A stretch of 64,000 bases of DNA from CANIGN01 sp964538275. GTDB taxonomy: Bacteria > Bdellovibrionota > UBA2428. Within the stretch, counting starts at the first letter, position 1, and every line of letters begins with the position of its first letter. Of the stretch, positions 1-9,342 are shown piece after piece. Both the position numbers and the translations under genes were made by a program. Location: positions 43,416-107,415 of the forward strand of contig CAZIFW010000002.1 of NCBI GenBank assembly GCA_964538275.1, written 5' to 3'. A model generated the notes under the pieces. The model saw nothing but the letters and a program-made list of their open reading frames with translations. It was not told the DNA's origin and did not search any database.

Positions 1-15
1 CCAGAGATAGGCGTA

Positions 16-1395
16 GTGTTGAGCCGAAAAAAAATGTTGCCACTTGAAGTAGAAGATCTCTTAGATAGGTTTGAGATAAGTTGGGAGCAAGGCTTTACAC
101 CTCCGAAAGTTGAAATCCGACATAAGGGTACAGTAACAGCAGCAATAGCCAAGAGTGACATAAAAAAATTACTTAGGCTTTTTGCTTCAAGTGAAACTGA
201 AGCTGAAGAATTATTTAAACATCTAAGTTCTATTCGGGCCTCTGGAAAGCAGAGACCACATTTGAATGCGCACATTCATGCCTCTGATCCCAGAGGAGCG
301 AGCCGAGTTGAAGAAATGAAAGCTTTGCAGATACAAACAACATTAGAATTCGCTCAGAACTTAGATAAAGAAGCAGTGAAGAGACTTTTTACTTCAGAGC
401 TTTCTTCATATTCTCAAAATATGTGGTCGCGAGGGGTGGGACGGGCTATAGGTCTTTCCCGCTATGAATCGAGAAAACGTTCTGTTCCTATTGATCAAGA
501 TATCGATCGATTAAACAATGTAATGTCATCGCAATTAGATTCTGGAAACGCCAAAAAGGATGCGCTTGCACTTGTAAATGCTGAGGTGATTGAAAAACTA
601 TTAAAGATTCCTCTTAAGCCAACAGAGATGGGTGTAAAAATTTCTTTTTTTGAAGATTTGGCCCATCTTACTCAAGAAAGCTTAGAGGGTGATTTATTGA
701 TACGAACTCTTTTAAGCAAAAAAGTTGAGAATGATTTTAGAAAAATGCTTTCCGTTGAAGGTTTGGAGTTAGAGTCAGTTCGAGTTTTATTGAAACTACG
801 ACAACTTTCTAAAGGTTCTCCCTCTGATATTAAAAAAATTGATCAATTGCTGATTCAGAATTTAGAAAGCTTGGATGTTTATTCTAGGAGAAAGCTTTTG
901 CTTTGGATTTCGAGGAATTTTACTAAAACTGAAGTTGATGTCCTTGCTGCAGATCCAAATATAAAAGAGTTTTTTTTTGAACCCGTTACTAAGGACCTTA
1001 TACGGCTCAATTTAGCGGATAATTATTTAGTTTCTCACGAACATGGTTATCACGAGTATTTATCCGTAAACACCGAAGCCTTGGGCCCTCAACTAAGAGC
1101 TTTAATAAAGGCTTATCAAAAATTGGCCCTTCTTGATCCAAATTATTGGGACAAAAATCGTTATCACCTGGGCATGGGTTTGAGAGAAAATCCCTTAGAA
1201 TTGTTTGATTATTTACCTACTGCTCATGTTGATAAATTGTTTCAGCATTTAAAAGCTAGGCCTATAGATATTCATCCTGAAATTGAAGAAGTAATATATT
1301 CCTTAAGGGTGAGGCATGAGAAAGAAAAAAGTTTATTTTTCGATCCAACTACTTCAGTTAGCAAATCAAACTGTATGCGCTGGTTAGCGCAATAA
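16..1395 (+). CDS. Hypothetical soluble helical protein, possibly 5'-partial
   Basis: I do not recognise this 459-residue protein. It is charged, predicted helical, has no signal peptide or membrane segment, and shows no motif I can assign. A central Lys/Glu/Leu-rich stretch (about residues 180-320) looks like packed helices. The frame has no stop between base 1 and the GTG at 16, so the real start may lie before the window; an in-frame ATG at 34 is another option. It converges on pfkA, ending two bases before that gene ends, so there is no room for a private terminator. Reality of the gene is supported by length and unbroken frame only. Confidence 0.6.
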   Translation: MLSRKKMLPLEVEDLLDRFEISWEQGFTPPKVEIRHKGTVTAAIAKSDIKKLLRLFASSETEAEELFKHLSSIRASGKQRPHLNAHIHASDPRGASRVEEMKALQIQTTLEFAQNLDKEAVKRLFTSELSSYSQNMWSRGVGRAIGLSRYESRKRSVPIDQDIDRLNNVMSSQLDSGNAKKDALALVNAEVIEKLLKIPLKPTEMGVKISFFEDLAHLTQESLEGDLLIRTLLSKKVENDFRKMLSVEGLELESVRVLLKLRQLSKGSPSDIKKIDQLLIQNLESLDVYSRRKLLLWISRNFTKTEVDVLAADPNIKEFFFEPVTKDLIRLNLADNYLVSHEHGYHEYLSVNTEALGPQLRALIKAYQKLALLDPNYWDKNRYHLGMGLRENPLELFDYLPTAHVDKLFQHLKARPIDIHPEIEEVIYSLRVRHEKEKSLFFDPTTSVSKSNCMRWLAQ

Positions 1396-1396
1396 T

Positions 1397-2440
1397 TTAT
1401 CCTTCGAGACTTTCCAGAATATCAATGTAGCGCTGAGGAACTGTTTTAAGTTTCTCAACAGCTTTAGCAAGTGTAACGGCATTCATGGCGCCACCTTGAA
1501 GCGAAGGCATCATGCCCCACTTGTTATTGAGAATTAAATCTCCCGCTGCAATTCCGTAAGTGGTTGCGAGCACACGATCGCTCGCCGTGGGAGTTCCGCC
1601 ACGTTGAACATGTCCCAGTACAGTTACGCGCGATTCTGCGCCTGTACGACGTTCAAGTTCGTCGGCAACAAATTGCCCAATGCCGCCCAAAAGAGGTCTG
1701 CCAAAGGGATCTTTTCTATCTTTAGAAATTCCCATTTCTTTTCCTTCAATTAAAACCTTAGCGCCTTCAGCAACAACAACGATTGAAAACTTTTTGCCGC
1801 GTTTTTTTCGCGAATCTAAAATACTTACAATGTCTTCAATGGCGCGTGGTTTTTCGGGGATAATACAAGCGTCTGCTCCACCTGCAATCGCAGCGTAGGT
1901 AGCAATCCAGCCTGCATGCCTGCCCATAACTTCAATAACCATGACTCGATTATGAGATTCTGCCGTTGTGTGAAGTCTATCAATTGCTTCAGTTGCAATT
2001 TCTACGGCGGTCGCAAAACCAAAGGTAAAGTCAGTTTGGCCAATATCGTTATCAATAGTTTTGGGTACACCTACAATGGGCATACCCATTTCAAAAAGTT
2101 TAGAAGAAACAAAAAGTGTTCCCTCTCCACCAATAGCAACAATGCCATCGAGTTTGAGTTCTTTGAACTTGTCAAAAGCGAGCTTGATGGTAGTTTCGTC
2201 TTTAAGCACATTTGTGCGTGATGTGCGCAAGATTGTTCCGCCCACATGCAAAATGCCACTTACGGATTGGTAATCGAGGTCGAGAGTTCTATTTTCTAGA
2301 AGTCCAGCCCAACCATCTAAAAGTCCTACTATGGAATAGCCTTGCGGCATGAGTCTTCGTGCAACGCCACGAATGGCTGCATTAAGTCCTGGGCAATCTC
2401 CGCCCCCTGTAAGAACACCAATCCGTTTGTTTAAGCTCAT
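1397..2440 (-). CDS. pfkA: 6-phosphofructokinase
   Basis: Phosphorylates fructose 6-phosphate to the 1,6-bisphosphate in glycolysis. The N-terminal nucleotide loop GGGDCPGLN lies at residues 12-20, the GGEGT motif at 104-108 and the catalytic PKTIDND at 126-132; 347 residues is typical. Gly at the second-to-last position of GGEGT matches ATP-dependent enzymes, while the Lys in PKTIDND is shared with the PPi-using relatives and with the actinobacterial type ATP enzymes. ATP dependence is therefore inferred, not certain. The start ATG is preceded by AAGGAAA at a good distance. The lpoB-like gene lies 9 bases upstream on the same strand, so the two probably form one transcript. Confidence 0.92.
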   Translation of the reverse strand: MSLNKRIGVLTGGGDCPGLNAAIRGVARRLMPQGYSIVGLLDGWAGLLENRTLDLDYQSVSGILHVGGTILRTSRTNVLKDETTIKLAFDKFKELKLDGIVAIGGEGTLFVSSKLFEMGMPIVGVPKTIDNDIGQTDFTFGFATAVEIATEAIDRLHTTAESHNRVMVIEVMGRHAGWIATYAAIAGGADACIIPEKPRAIEDIVSILDSRKKRGKKFSIVVVAEGAKVLIEGKEMGISKDRKDPFGRPLLGGIGQFVADELERRTGAESRVTVLGHVQRGGTPTASDRVLATTYGIAAGDLILNNKWGMMPSLQGGAMNAVTLAKAVEKLKTVPQRYIDILESLEG

Positions 2441-2449
2441 AAAATTTCC

Positions 2450-3049
2450 TTAAAGGCCAACAGATTTCTTTTTAAATCTTTTGCGAATAGGCTTTTCTTC
2501 AGACCAAACAATCAAGCCACTTTCAAGATCGGTCATGTTGAGTGTGAGTTTGTAAAATACAAGTTTGCGACTACCTACCTGTTGAACATTAGAGATTAAA
2601 TCTCCGGTCAGTAAATAATCGGGCGCAATTCCACCATCACGACGCTTTTGAGATTCTTTTCTGTAGCGGCCTGAATCTAGAGCGTAATCGACTTCGCCTT
2701 CACGTAGGTCTCGGTCTTCTTTGTTGGAGAAGCGCACTTTGCCAGTTTTTAAAACAGCAGTACGAACAGCATCTGTAATCATCTTTGTGTCTATGTGTTC
2801 AGATGTTTTGTTGCGAACAACTTCCATTTGCACAACGGGAGGAGTTTTTGCAGTGGTAATGATGGGATGTTGTTGAAGAGAGACAATCATTTCTTGAGAA
2901 AGTACTTGTGCGTCGCTTTCATTGAATTCGTCATCAAGGTGACGAACCACGTTGGGATCGTCGTATTCCCCTTGGGTGAATTGGCGAGATCCGCAGGCAG
3001 ATAAGAGAATAAGTCCTAAAATACCGAGGTTATTTCGAATGATTTTCAT
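2450..3049 (-). CDS. lpoB: LpoB-like outer-membrane lipoprotein (penicillin-binding protein activator)
   Basis: A lipoprotein with a short signal peptide and lipobox LSAC near residue 20, followed by the LpoB-type domain: a VVRNKT..HIDT segment, TGKVRF, PDYLLTGDLIS, and a C-terminal LIVWSEEKPIRK. In enterobacteria LpoB activates PBP1B from the outer membrane; the same role here is inferred. I chose the ATG at 3049 rather than the GTG two codons earlier, because a -10-like TAGTAT (3057-3062, minus) with a TAGGCA 17 bases upstream would place the transcript start one base before this ATG and there is no clear Shine-Dalgarno. It is followed by pfkA 9 bases downstream. Confidence 0.8.
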   Translation of the reverse strand: MKIIRNNLGILGLILLSACGSRQFTQGEYDDPNVVRHLDDEFNESDAQVLSQEMIVSLQQHPIITTAKTPPVVQMEVVRNKTSEHIDTKMITDAVRTAVLKTGKVRFSNKEDRDLREGEVDYALDSGRYRKESQKRRDGGIAPDYLLTGDLISNVQQVGSRKLVFYKLTLNMTDLESGLIVWSEEKPIRKRFKKKSVGL

Positions 3050-3181
3050 GTTCACAATACTAGCCTGCCTTAAAAGGGGTGCCTAGGGTAAAAAGACGTA
3101 GCTCCATTTTGCAGCGAGCTGCTTTTAGAGCTTAAATGGAATAGACATAAGTGCAGCGAAAAGGAGAAGCTAAGTAGCTGT

Positions 3182-4072
3182 ATGGCTAGGGTTTATTTTG
3201 TTACGGGTAAAGGCGGAACAGGCAAGTCTACACTTGCACGTGGTTTGGCCCAAAAGATAAGCACTCAAAACCTTAAAGTTCTTTTGATTAAAATTGATAG
3301 CTTTTCGCTTTCTATCTTGGGCGATAATCGGCCGCGCTCAATAGGCGAAAATTTGTGGGAAGAAAAACTACACCTACATAAAGCCGTAGAGGATTATTTT
3401 ACAACTACCTTGGCAAAGATCCCTATTCCTGGGGCTTTGCAAAAAGTTGCACAAAAAATTCAAGAATCTGTATCGGCAAAGCTTCTTTCAAACAAATACG
3501 TTTTGCGTTTTATTGAAACTTGTCCAGGTTTAACGCCCTCTATTTTTTTAGGTAAGGTTTGCTGGGAAGCGCGCGAGGGTGGGCCCACGCTTGAAACTCG
3601 TTGGGATGTTGTGGTGGTAGATGCACCTTCTACCGGTCAAGCACTTCAAATTTTTGAAAGTGCACGGACTTTATCAAAGGTTTTAACTCAGGGGCTTATC
3701 GCAAATCATATTACGGATACTTTAAAGTTTGCGTACAGTCGCAATTTTGAAATTCATTTAATGACTTTAGCTGAGGACGGACCTCTTCAAGAATGCCAAG
3801 AGATGATTGATCGATTTCAAAACTTAGAAATGAATGTGGCAAAGATTTGGATCAATAAAGTAGTTCCCGATTCTGAAGAAAAAACTTTAGCGGCTTTTAA
3901 AACTGAGGATGCTTTATTAAAAACAGCCCTTCATACAGAACTAGATAGAATTGTAGACCAAAGAGATGCGATTGCAGCTTTTGATTTGAAAAATCCGAAT
4001 ATTGAAAAAAGCAAAATCAGAGAGTTTTCAAATAAAGAAAAACTTTCATTTGTAGGAGAGCTAGACGCATGA
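3182..4072 (+). CDS. ArsA/ParA-type P-loop ATPase, first of a pair
   Basis: The N-terminus carries a deviant Walker A, GKGGTGKST at residues 9-17, and a DAPSTG motif near residue 160, as in the ArsA/GET3 branch of SIMIBI ATPases. At 296 residues it is a single-domain protein. It is not a true arsenite pump subunit as far as can be seen: no arsR, arsB or Cys metal site is nearby. The next gene overlaps by an ATGA and encodes a second ATPase of the same family, so the two may form a heterodimer resembling the two halves of ArsA. The third gene of the transcript is a glutamate-cysteine ligase. AAGGAG lies about 15 bases before the ATG. Confidence 0.75.
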   Translation: MARVYFVTGKGGTGKSTLARGLAQKISTQNLKVLLIKIDSFSLSILGDNRPRSIGENLWEEKLHLHKAVEDYFTTTLAKIPIPGALQKVAQKIQESVSAKLLSNKYVLRFIETCPGLTPSIFLGKVCWEAREGGPTLETRWDVVVVDAPSTGQALQIFESARTLSKVLTQGLIANHITDTLKFAYSRNFEIHLMTLAEDGPLQECQEMIDRFQNLEMNVAKIWINKVVPDSEEKTLAAFKTEDALLKTALHTELDRIVDQRDAIAAFDLKNPNIEKSKIREFSNKEKLSFVGELDA

Positions 4073-5091
4073 AACAGAGTTTAGTGATTCTAGGGAGTGG
4101 TGGAGTAGGTAAAACAACCGTAGTGGCTGCACTGGGCTTAGCTTTGGCGTCTAAGCATTCCAAGGGAGCTATTTTTACGGTAGATCCAAGTCAGCGTCTT
4201 TGCCAAACCTTGGGTTTAAAAAAGCTTAGCTTAGAACCTTCTTTGATGTTTGAGGGAAGAGTTGAGGTTTATGGACTTGAAATTCAAGATGCCCTTAAAA
4301 AGCTACTGAGAAAAGTTTTTCAAGATCCAGCTCAAGTCGATAAAATTTTGAATCATAGACTTTTCCGTATGATTGAAGGAAACGTCAGCCATCTTGACCA
4401 CTTCTTGGCTATGGAAAAGATTGTAGAGCTTTTAAGCCGAGAAGATCTCGATTTTTTAGTGGTCGATACGCCTCCCCACGACCAAGCCTTCGAGTTTTTT
4501 GAATCTCCCAAAGTCTTAGCTAACTTTTTAGATAAATCATTTTTGAAGATTTTAATGGACCCTAAGATAAGTTCTGATGGCCTTGTAGCCAAAGTTATTA
4601 ATAAAGCAATGGAAGAAGGCTGGAAGATGTTTCGCTCTTTTATGGGAGAAAGTTTTTGGAAAGAGTTGGCAGATTTACTCGAGCAATTGATGCCTTTAAG
4701 AGAAAAATTACTAGCCGCCACTGATAAAATGAATGGATTCTTAAATGATCCCAACACAGTTGCGGCAGTTGTTTGCGTGCCTGAACGAGACTCTATTGCG
4801 GCTGCGCAAACTTTGGTTTCAAATTGGGATAAAAAATTAAATCTTAAAGTTGAGAATTTGATTTTTAATAGAGCACATTCTTTAAATTTAAATATACCGC
4901 AAGAGTTATCAGCAACACTTTTTTCGGAGAAATTTGAATTACAGCGCTCTTTGATGGAATCTGAGTTTTATAAAAGTTTTGAAAATACAGCCTTGATTAA
5001 TCCTTATTCACCTAAGGATATAAATTTGAAAGTTTTGGAGAGTATGGGGTATGAGCTTGTTGAAAAATTCACTGCTAAGTCAAAAGTATAG
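4069..5091 (+). CDS. ArsA-family ATPase, second of a pair
   Basis: A 340-residue P-loop ATPase with GSGGVGKTT at residues 9-17, a VDPSQRL segment near 43 and DTPPHDQA (the switch II aspartate region) near 137, which is characteristic of ArsA/GET3 proteins (DTAPTGH in the canonical form). Its ATG overlaps the stop of the preceding ATPase (ATGA), so translation is probably coupled, and its own 3' end overlaps the next gene by 41 bases. Partner, client and role are unknown. Paired ArsA-like ATPases also occur in Myxococcota and Bdellovibrionota, so this is probably a lineage-specific complex rather than arsenic resistance. Confidence 0.78.
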   Translation: MKQSLVILGSGGVGKTTVVAALGLALASKHSKGAIFTVDPSQRLCQTLGLKKLSLEPSLMFEGRVEVYGLEIQDALKKLLRKVFQDPAQVDKILNHRLFRMIEGNVSHLDHFLAMEKIVELLSREDLDFLVVDTPPHDQAFEFFESPKVLANFLDKSFLKILMDPKISSDGLVAKVINKAMEEGWKMFRSFMGESFWKELADLLEQLMPLREKLLAATDKMNGFLNDPNTVAAVVCVPERDSIAAAQTLVSNWDKKLNLKVENLIFNRAHSLNLNIPQELSATLFSEKFELQRSLMESEFYKSFENTALINPYSPKDINLKVLESMGYELVEKFTAKSKV

Positions 5092-6280
5092 TGTTGATAC
5101 ATTAAAGAAAGCCCGAGCCGTTTTAGATGCTTTAGTTATCAAATGTGGCATGCCTATCTATACATCAATCGACATTCGTGACTCTGGTGATCGGATTGTT
5201 GCTGTGGATGTGAATTTATTTCCAGCCGGCTTTAACAACCTCAATACAGAGGCTTTGCAAAAAACTACAGATGAACTCAAGAAGTTTTTTACTGATCGTT
5301 TAAAAAGTAAGGGGCCCTGGAAAATTGGATTTTTGCCTGAATCTCATACAAACAATGAAGGCTACTTAAAAAATGTTCTAACTCTTATTCAGGCTATGCA
5401 AAAAGCAGGGGCCGAAGTCCAAACCGCATGGACTGGATTACCTATCCCTAAAGCATGGGATTTAAAAGTAGGTGAAGACAAGGTAACTTATTTGCCCATA
5501 CAACAAGTAACAGCTTGGGCAGATGCTCTTGTTTTAAATCATGATTTGAGTGGCGGGCCGATTGAGTCTGTTACAAATTTTTCTAAATCAGTTTTTCCTA
5601 GTCCTGAGCTGGGTTGGTATAAAAGAAAAAAATCTGAACATTTTGAAATTGCATCTAAGGTTTTAAACCTTGTTGCAAGTAAAGTGGATATTGATCCTAG
5701 GGATTTCCTTGCACAAGCTATCACTGTTGGAGATTTGGATTTTACTAAAAAAGAAGACGTAGAACGTCTTATGGATAAAGCGGCAAGTTTTTTTGATTCA
5801 CTTAAACAAAAAAATGAAAATCCCTTTGTCTATATTAAGAACGATTCAGGAACCTATGGCTTAGGAATTTGGAATTTTAGTTCCTTAGAAGAACTTAAAG
5901 GGGCTACGAAACATATCCAGAAAAAATTTCAACGTGGCAAACAAGGAGCTTTTGTAAAACACGTCATTTTACAAGAGGGTATTCGAACACGTTTTGTCGA
6001 GAGCGGACCAGAAGCCGTGGTTTTAGAGCCAGTCGTTTACTCTGTAAATGGCCAGCGCGTGGGGGGTTTTTTAAGGTGTGCATTTGCAGAAAACGACGAC
6101 AAGGGAGCTGAGCTTAATTTAAATCGTCCTAATGCTTGGTTTGAAGATGAGTCGCGTATCGCTAACGATTTAAGTGAAGTAAAAGAACTTTATTGTTTTG
6201 TGACTCAACTTCACTCGGTTTCAGCAGCCTTGGAAGAATGCCCTTGTGCCTCTACGTTTGAAGTAGATTCAAAACATTGA
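5051..6280 (+). CDS. gshA: Glutamate-cysteine ligase, proteobacterial GshA type
   Basis: Joins glutamate and cysteine, the first step of glutathione synthesis. It matches the small GshA family first known from Acidithiobacillus: the early segment MPIYTSIDIRDSG, then DVNLFPAGFNN near residue 57, and KNDSGTYGLGIW near residue 263, which fits the ATP-grasp nucleotide loop. Length (409) fits the family. The ATG at 5051 follows GGAG by about ten bases and lies inside the previous gene, a 41-base overlap that argues for cotranscription with the ArsA pair. No glutathione synthetase gene is visible in the window. Confidence 0.8.
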   Translation: MSLLKNSLLSQKYSVDTLKKARAVLDALVIKCGMPIYTSIDIRDSGDRIVAVDVNLFPAGFNNLNTEALQKTTDELKKFFTDRLKSKGPWKIGFLPESHTNNEGYLKNVLTLIQAMQKAGAEVQTAWTGLPIPKAWDLKVGEDKVTYLPIQQVTAWADALVLNHDLSGGPIESVTNFSKSVFPSPELGWYKRKKSEHFEIASKVLNLVASKVDIDPRDFLAQAITVGDLDFTKKEDVERLMDKAASFFDSLKQKNENPFVYIKNDSGTYGLGIWNFSSLEELKGATKHIQKKFQRGKQGAFVKHVILQEGIRTRFVESGPEAVVLEPVVYSVNGQRVGGFLRCAFAENDDKGAELNLNRPNAWFEDESRIANDLSEVKELYCFVTQLHSVSAALEECPCASTFEVDSKH

Positions 6281-6378
6281 CGATTTTATGTGGGTTTGCA
6301 GATTTTAGGGCTTAGCGCTGTGCAATCTGTCATATAAATTCACTGCCGTTGATTAAAAAAACTTCGTATCATTAAGAG

Positions 6379-8148
6379 ATGTGTCTCAAAAATTGCTCGC
6401 TAAGCATCGGGATTTTATTGGCTCTTATTTGCCCTCAATATTTAGCCGCAAGTAAGAACACTTCCAAAAAAGTAACTAAGGGACCTAGCATTAAGGCAAG
6501 CAAAAGGGATAAGCCAAAAGAAAAATATCCAAGTATTCAAGTTCGATGGTCCGATGATGAAAAACTTTCACTCGCTTTTTCGGATCTCGCGTTTCAACTT
6601 GGTCTTTCACAAGATGATTTGGAGATTAAAGCTAAAAGTCTGGCTGAATTGATTGACCTAAAAAAAGATATTCCTTGTGATACTTCCAAGAGTGAAGTTT
6701 TTTGCAAAATGGTGAGCGAGTTAAAAATGGAACTCATCCCCAAGGCGGGATCACTTACTTCTGGAAGCAAAGCAAAGCAGAGAGTTTTTATTAGTCGCCA
6801 GAATATTACTCAAAATCAAAAAGACCCCTACGCAGATTTATTGGGGTCACTTTCCAAAATGCCCACGGAAGACACGGATAATCTAGTTTCTTCAGTACTT
6901 AAAACAACAGGGTGTCCTAGAAATTTATCGGCGGCACTTATGAGAAGAACAGAACTGTCGCTTCCAAGTGAAGAAGCAAAAAAGACAATTGCTCAACTTT
7001 ATAAGCATGCTTCTCATTGCTTGCAGGAAAATGATGAAGCTTATGAGGTTACGCATTTTAGATACGCACTTCTAAATCATGCATGGGGAAATAAAAAAAT
7101 TGCTAAAGAGGCCATTGATAAAGCAATTCTATCTGTAGAGTCAGAAGAGCGTTCGCGAGCTTTATTTTGGGCAGGTTATTTGCAAGAAAATCAAATAATG
7201 CAAGATGCGTATTGGACACGTCTTGTAGATACTTTTCCACTTACCTACCATGCACTCGAGGTTTGGGAGAAAAAAAATGTTGATCCTTTAAGGATTTTTT
7301 CCTCAAGACCTGCTTTTGAAATGGTACGAAACGCACTTGGGTCAGATATGCCTGCCGACAATGCTATGAGATGGCTTGAAGCACTTTATTTTATAAACAA
7401 GAACAGAGCGGCTTTGTGGCTTGGTGATTGGGTCTCCAATCGTTATGCAGAGCAATTATCGTCTGCCAACACACTGTACATTTCAAAATTAAAGTCACAG
7501 TTAAATACACCCTTGAGTACAATTCGTTTCTTATCAGGCGGGATTCGTCGTGACCCCATGCTTTTAAATGAACAAAGCTTAAGGCTTCTTTTTCCAAAAC
7601 ATTATTTTGAAAGTTTTTCCAAGACTTCTCTGAATGTAGATGCCTTTCTACTTTTAGCTTTAGCAAGACAAGAGAGTGCTTTTGATCCAAGAGCGCGTTC
7701 CGTTGCAAATGCACAGGGTATTATGCAGTTACTTCCAGCAACGGCTAGAAGATTGAATAGAGGCAAAAGAGCCGATCTCTACAATCCTACCAAAAACATT
7801 GAATTGGGATCTAAGTTTTTAGGTGATCTCATAGAGCGCTATGGAAAAGTAGAGTTAGCATTGGCGGCTTATAATGCAGGTCCAAATCGTATTCCTCAGT
7901 GGCAAGAACGCTATGTAACCAAGGATGATTTACTTTTTGTTGATCTAATTCCGTTTAAAGAAACTCGAAATTATGTGACATCTATTTTGAGAAATAATTA
8001 TTGGTATGAACGTTTGTATAAAAATGATCCCCAAATTACACATCGAAATAATGTTCATCGAAGCAGAAACGTCCAAAGACTTATAAGTAGTCATTTTCAA
8101 GCTTCTTCGACGCCAACGACGCTTCGAACTCCTGCAATGAGTCCATAG
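6379..8148 (+). CDS. Secreted Slt-type lytic transglycosylase
   Basis: Cleaves peptidoglycan glycan strands in the periplasm. A signal peptide (about residues 1-24) is followed by a basic linker, a long helical superhelix-like region (about 90-400), and a C-terminal SLT domain with ARQESAFDP, where Glu432 is the catalytic acid, then GIMQLLPATA and ALAAYNAGP, the standard family motifs. The order resembles Slt70. There is no Shine-Dalgarno before the ATG; instead TATCAT at 6367-6372 would put the transcript start exactly on it, though no good -35 is seen. It stands alone between gshA and the papain-like peptidase gene. Confidence 0.88.
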   Translation: MCLKNCSLSIGILLALICPQYLAASKNTSKKVTKGPSIKASKRDKPKEKYPSIQVRWSDDEKLSLAFSDLAFQLGLSQDDLEIKAKSLAELIDLKKDIPCDTSKSEVFCKMVSELKMELIPKAGSLTSGSKAKQRVFISRQNITQNQKDPYADLLGSLSKMPTEDTDNLVSSVLKTTGCPRNLSAALMRRTELSLPSEEAKKTIAQLYKHASHCLQENDEAYEVTHFRYALLNHAWGNKKIAKEAIDKAILSVESEERSRALFWAGYLQENQIMQDAYWTRLVDTFPLTYHALEVWEKKNVDPLRIFSSRPAFEMVRNALGSDMPADNAMRWLEALYFINKNRAALWLGDWVSNRYAEQLSSANTLYISKLKSQLNTPLSTIRFLSGGIRRDPMLLNEQSLRLLFPKHYFESFSKTSLNVDAFLLLALARQESAFDPRARSVANAQGIMQLLPATARRLNRGKRADLYNPTKNIELGSKFLGDLIERYGKVELALAAYNAGPNRIPQWQERYVTKDDLLFVDLIPFKETRNYVTSILRNNYWYERLYKNDPQITHRNNVHRSRNVQRLISSHFQASSTPTTLRTPAMSP

Positions 8149-8240
8149 GCTTTAACTATAAAAGGCTTAATTTAGTTATTCCCCTTTAGTTTTGAAAGAA
8201 CTTTGATTAAACGTAGCCTCAGGCAAAGGGGTATTTCAAA

Positions 8241-9314
8241 ATGTTAAGGCTTCAATCTTTTTTCAAATTCATAGGTATTTTTCTTTTTTTAAATTCTCTG
8301 AGCGCAGAAATATCACTGCCTCTTCACACTGTGAGGGATCAATCCAGCACTCGTCACTGTTGGTCGTATGCCATGAGTCACTTACTCGAGACCCGATCTC
8401 TTTATGCTCATAAAGTAGAAGCCACCATAAATATTGAACAAGACGTCGTTTACTGGGTAAACCTTGAAAGGCTTATGTCTATTTTTGATCAGAAAAAAGA
8501 CATGATTCAATGGAATCCTTTGTACGACGAGGGCGGATGGCAAATTGAATATTGGAATAGTTTTTTAAAATATGGAAAATTAATTACAGCATCTAAAGCA
8601 GATGTCATACCACAAGTTGTTTATTCACCATTTTCTACTTATTACTCGGATAACCCTTTTGTTACGATTGAGCGTCCTTCGCCTGTGGCTGATTTGTTGA
8701 GTTTTGAAGAACTTAAAGAAAAGTTAATTGGAAATGAATTTCCTACTCGAGAAGAAGCATTTGCATATGTGCGTACTTGGTTAGATGGGCAGTATGGAAA
8801 ACCTTTTCTTACAACACAGTGGATGGGCGAGGAGATAGCTACACAAGAAGTTCCTAAAAAAATATTAGCCTCGGATTTTGAAGTTATGAAAAACACGGAG
8901 TCTATGGTGCTCATTAAGCCAGTGAGTGATTTGGGCCAAGGATGGGTAAAATATCTTGGAGAGCGTTATTGGGGCTATCGTTATGAGCAAGGCAAAATTT
9001 TTGGACTCATTCAACAGGTTTTAGATAAAGGCTGGCCTGTAACCTATGACAACGTTTATCACGCCATAACAATTATTGCTTACAAGAAGAACGAAGAGAC
9101 GGGTAAAACGCATTATGCGATAGCAGATTCGGCACCTGCAAGTATTTATTGGCAAGACGAAGAACGTCTATTGGGAGATTTAAATCTTGTGACTGTACCT
9201 CTTCACACGGTATCTGATTTACTACCTGCCCGAGAGGGAGCTCGTTTGCTTTTACCTTTACCCAGAGCAGAGTCTTGGGATGAGGTGGATAATGTTATTG
9301 TTCCACCCAGATAA
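8241..9314 (+). CDS. Secreted papain-like (C1) cysteine peptidase
   Basis: After a signal peptide (about residues 1-22) comes RDQSSTRHCWSYA, which looks like the papain active site: Gln34 for the oxyanion hole and Cys40 as nucleophile followed by Trp. A YHAITIIAY motif (His274) matches the catalytic His region of the family, and Asp296 in the following IADSAP may take the Asn position. The Cys lies almost at the mature N-terminus, so there is no inhibitory propeptide, as in the C1B bleomycin-hydrolase branch. The assignment rests on these motifs. AAAGGGGT precedes the ATG by about ten bases. A role as an exported or predatory peptidase is inference. Confidence 0.6.
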   Translation: MLRLQSFFKFIGIFLFLNSLSAEISLPLHTVRDQSSTRHCWSYAMSHLLETRSLYAHKVEATINIEQDVVYWVNLERLMSIFDQKKDMIQWNPLYDEGGWQIEYWNSFLKYGKLITASKADVIPQVVYSPFSTYYSDNPFVTIERPSPVADLLSFEELKEKLIGNEFPTREEAFAYVRTWLDGQYGKPFLTTQWMGEEIATQEVPKKILASDFEVMKNTESMVLIKPVSDLGQGWVKYLGERYWGYRYEQGKIFGLIQQVLDKGWPVTYDNVYHAITIIAYKKNEETGKTHYAIADSAPASIYWQDEERLLGDLNLVTVPLHTVSDLLPAREGARLLLPLPRAESWDEVDNVIVPPR

Positions 9315-9342
9315 AAACTTTCAGTAAGCTTGATTTAGATCT

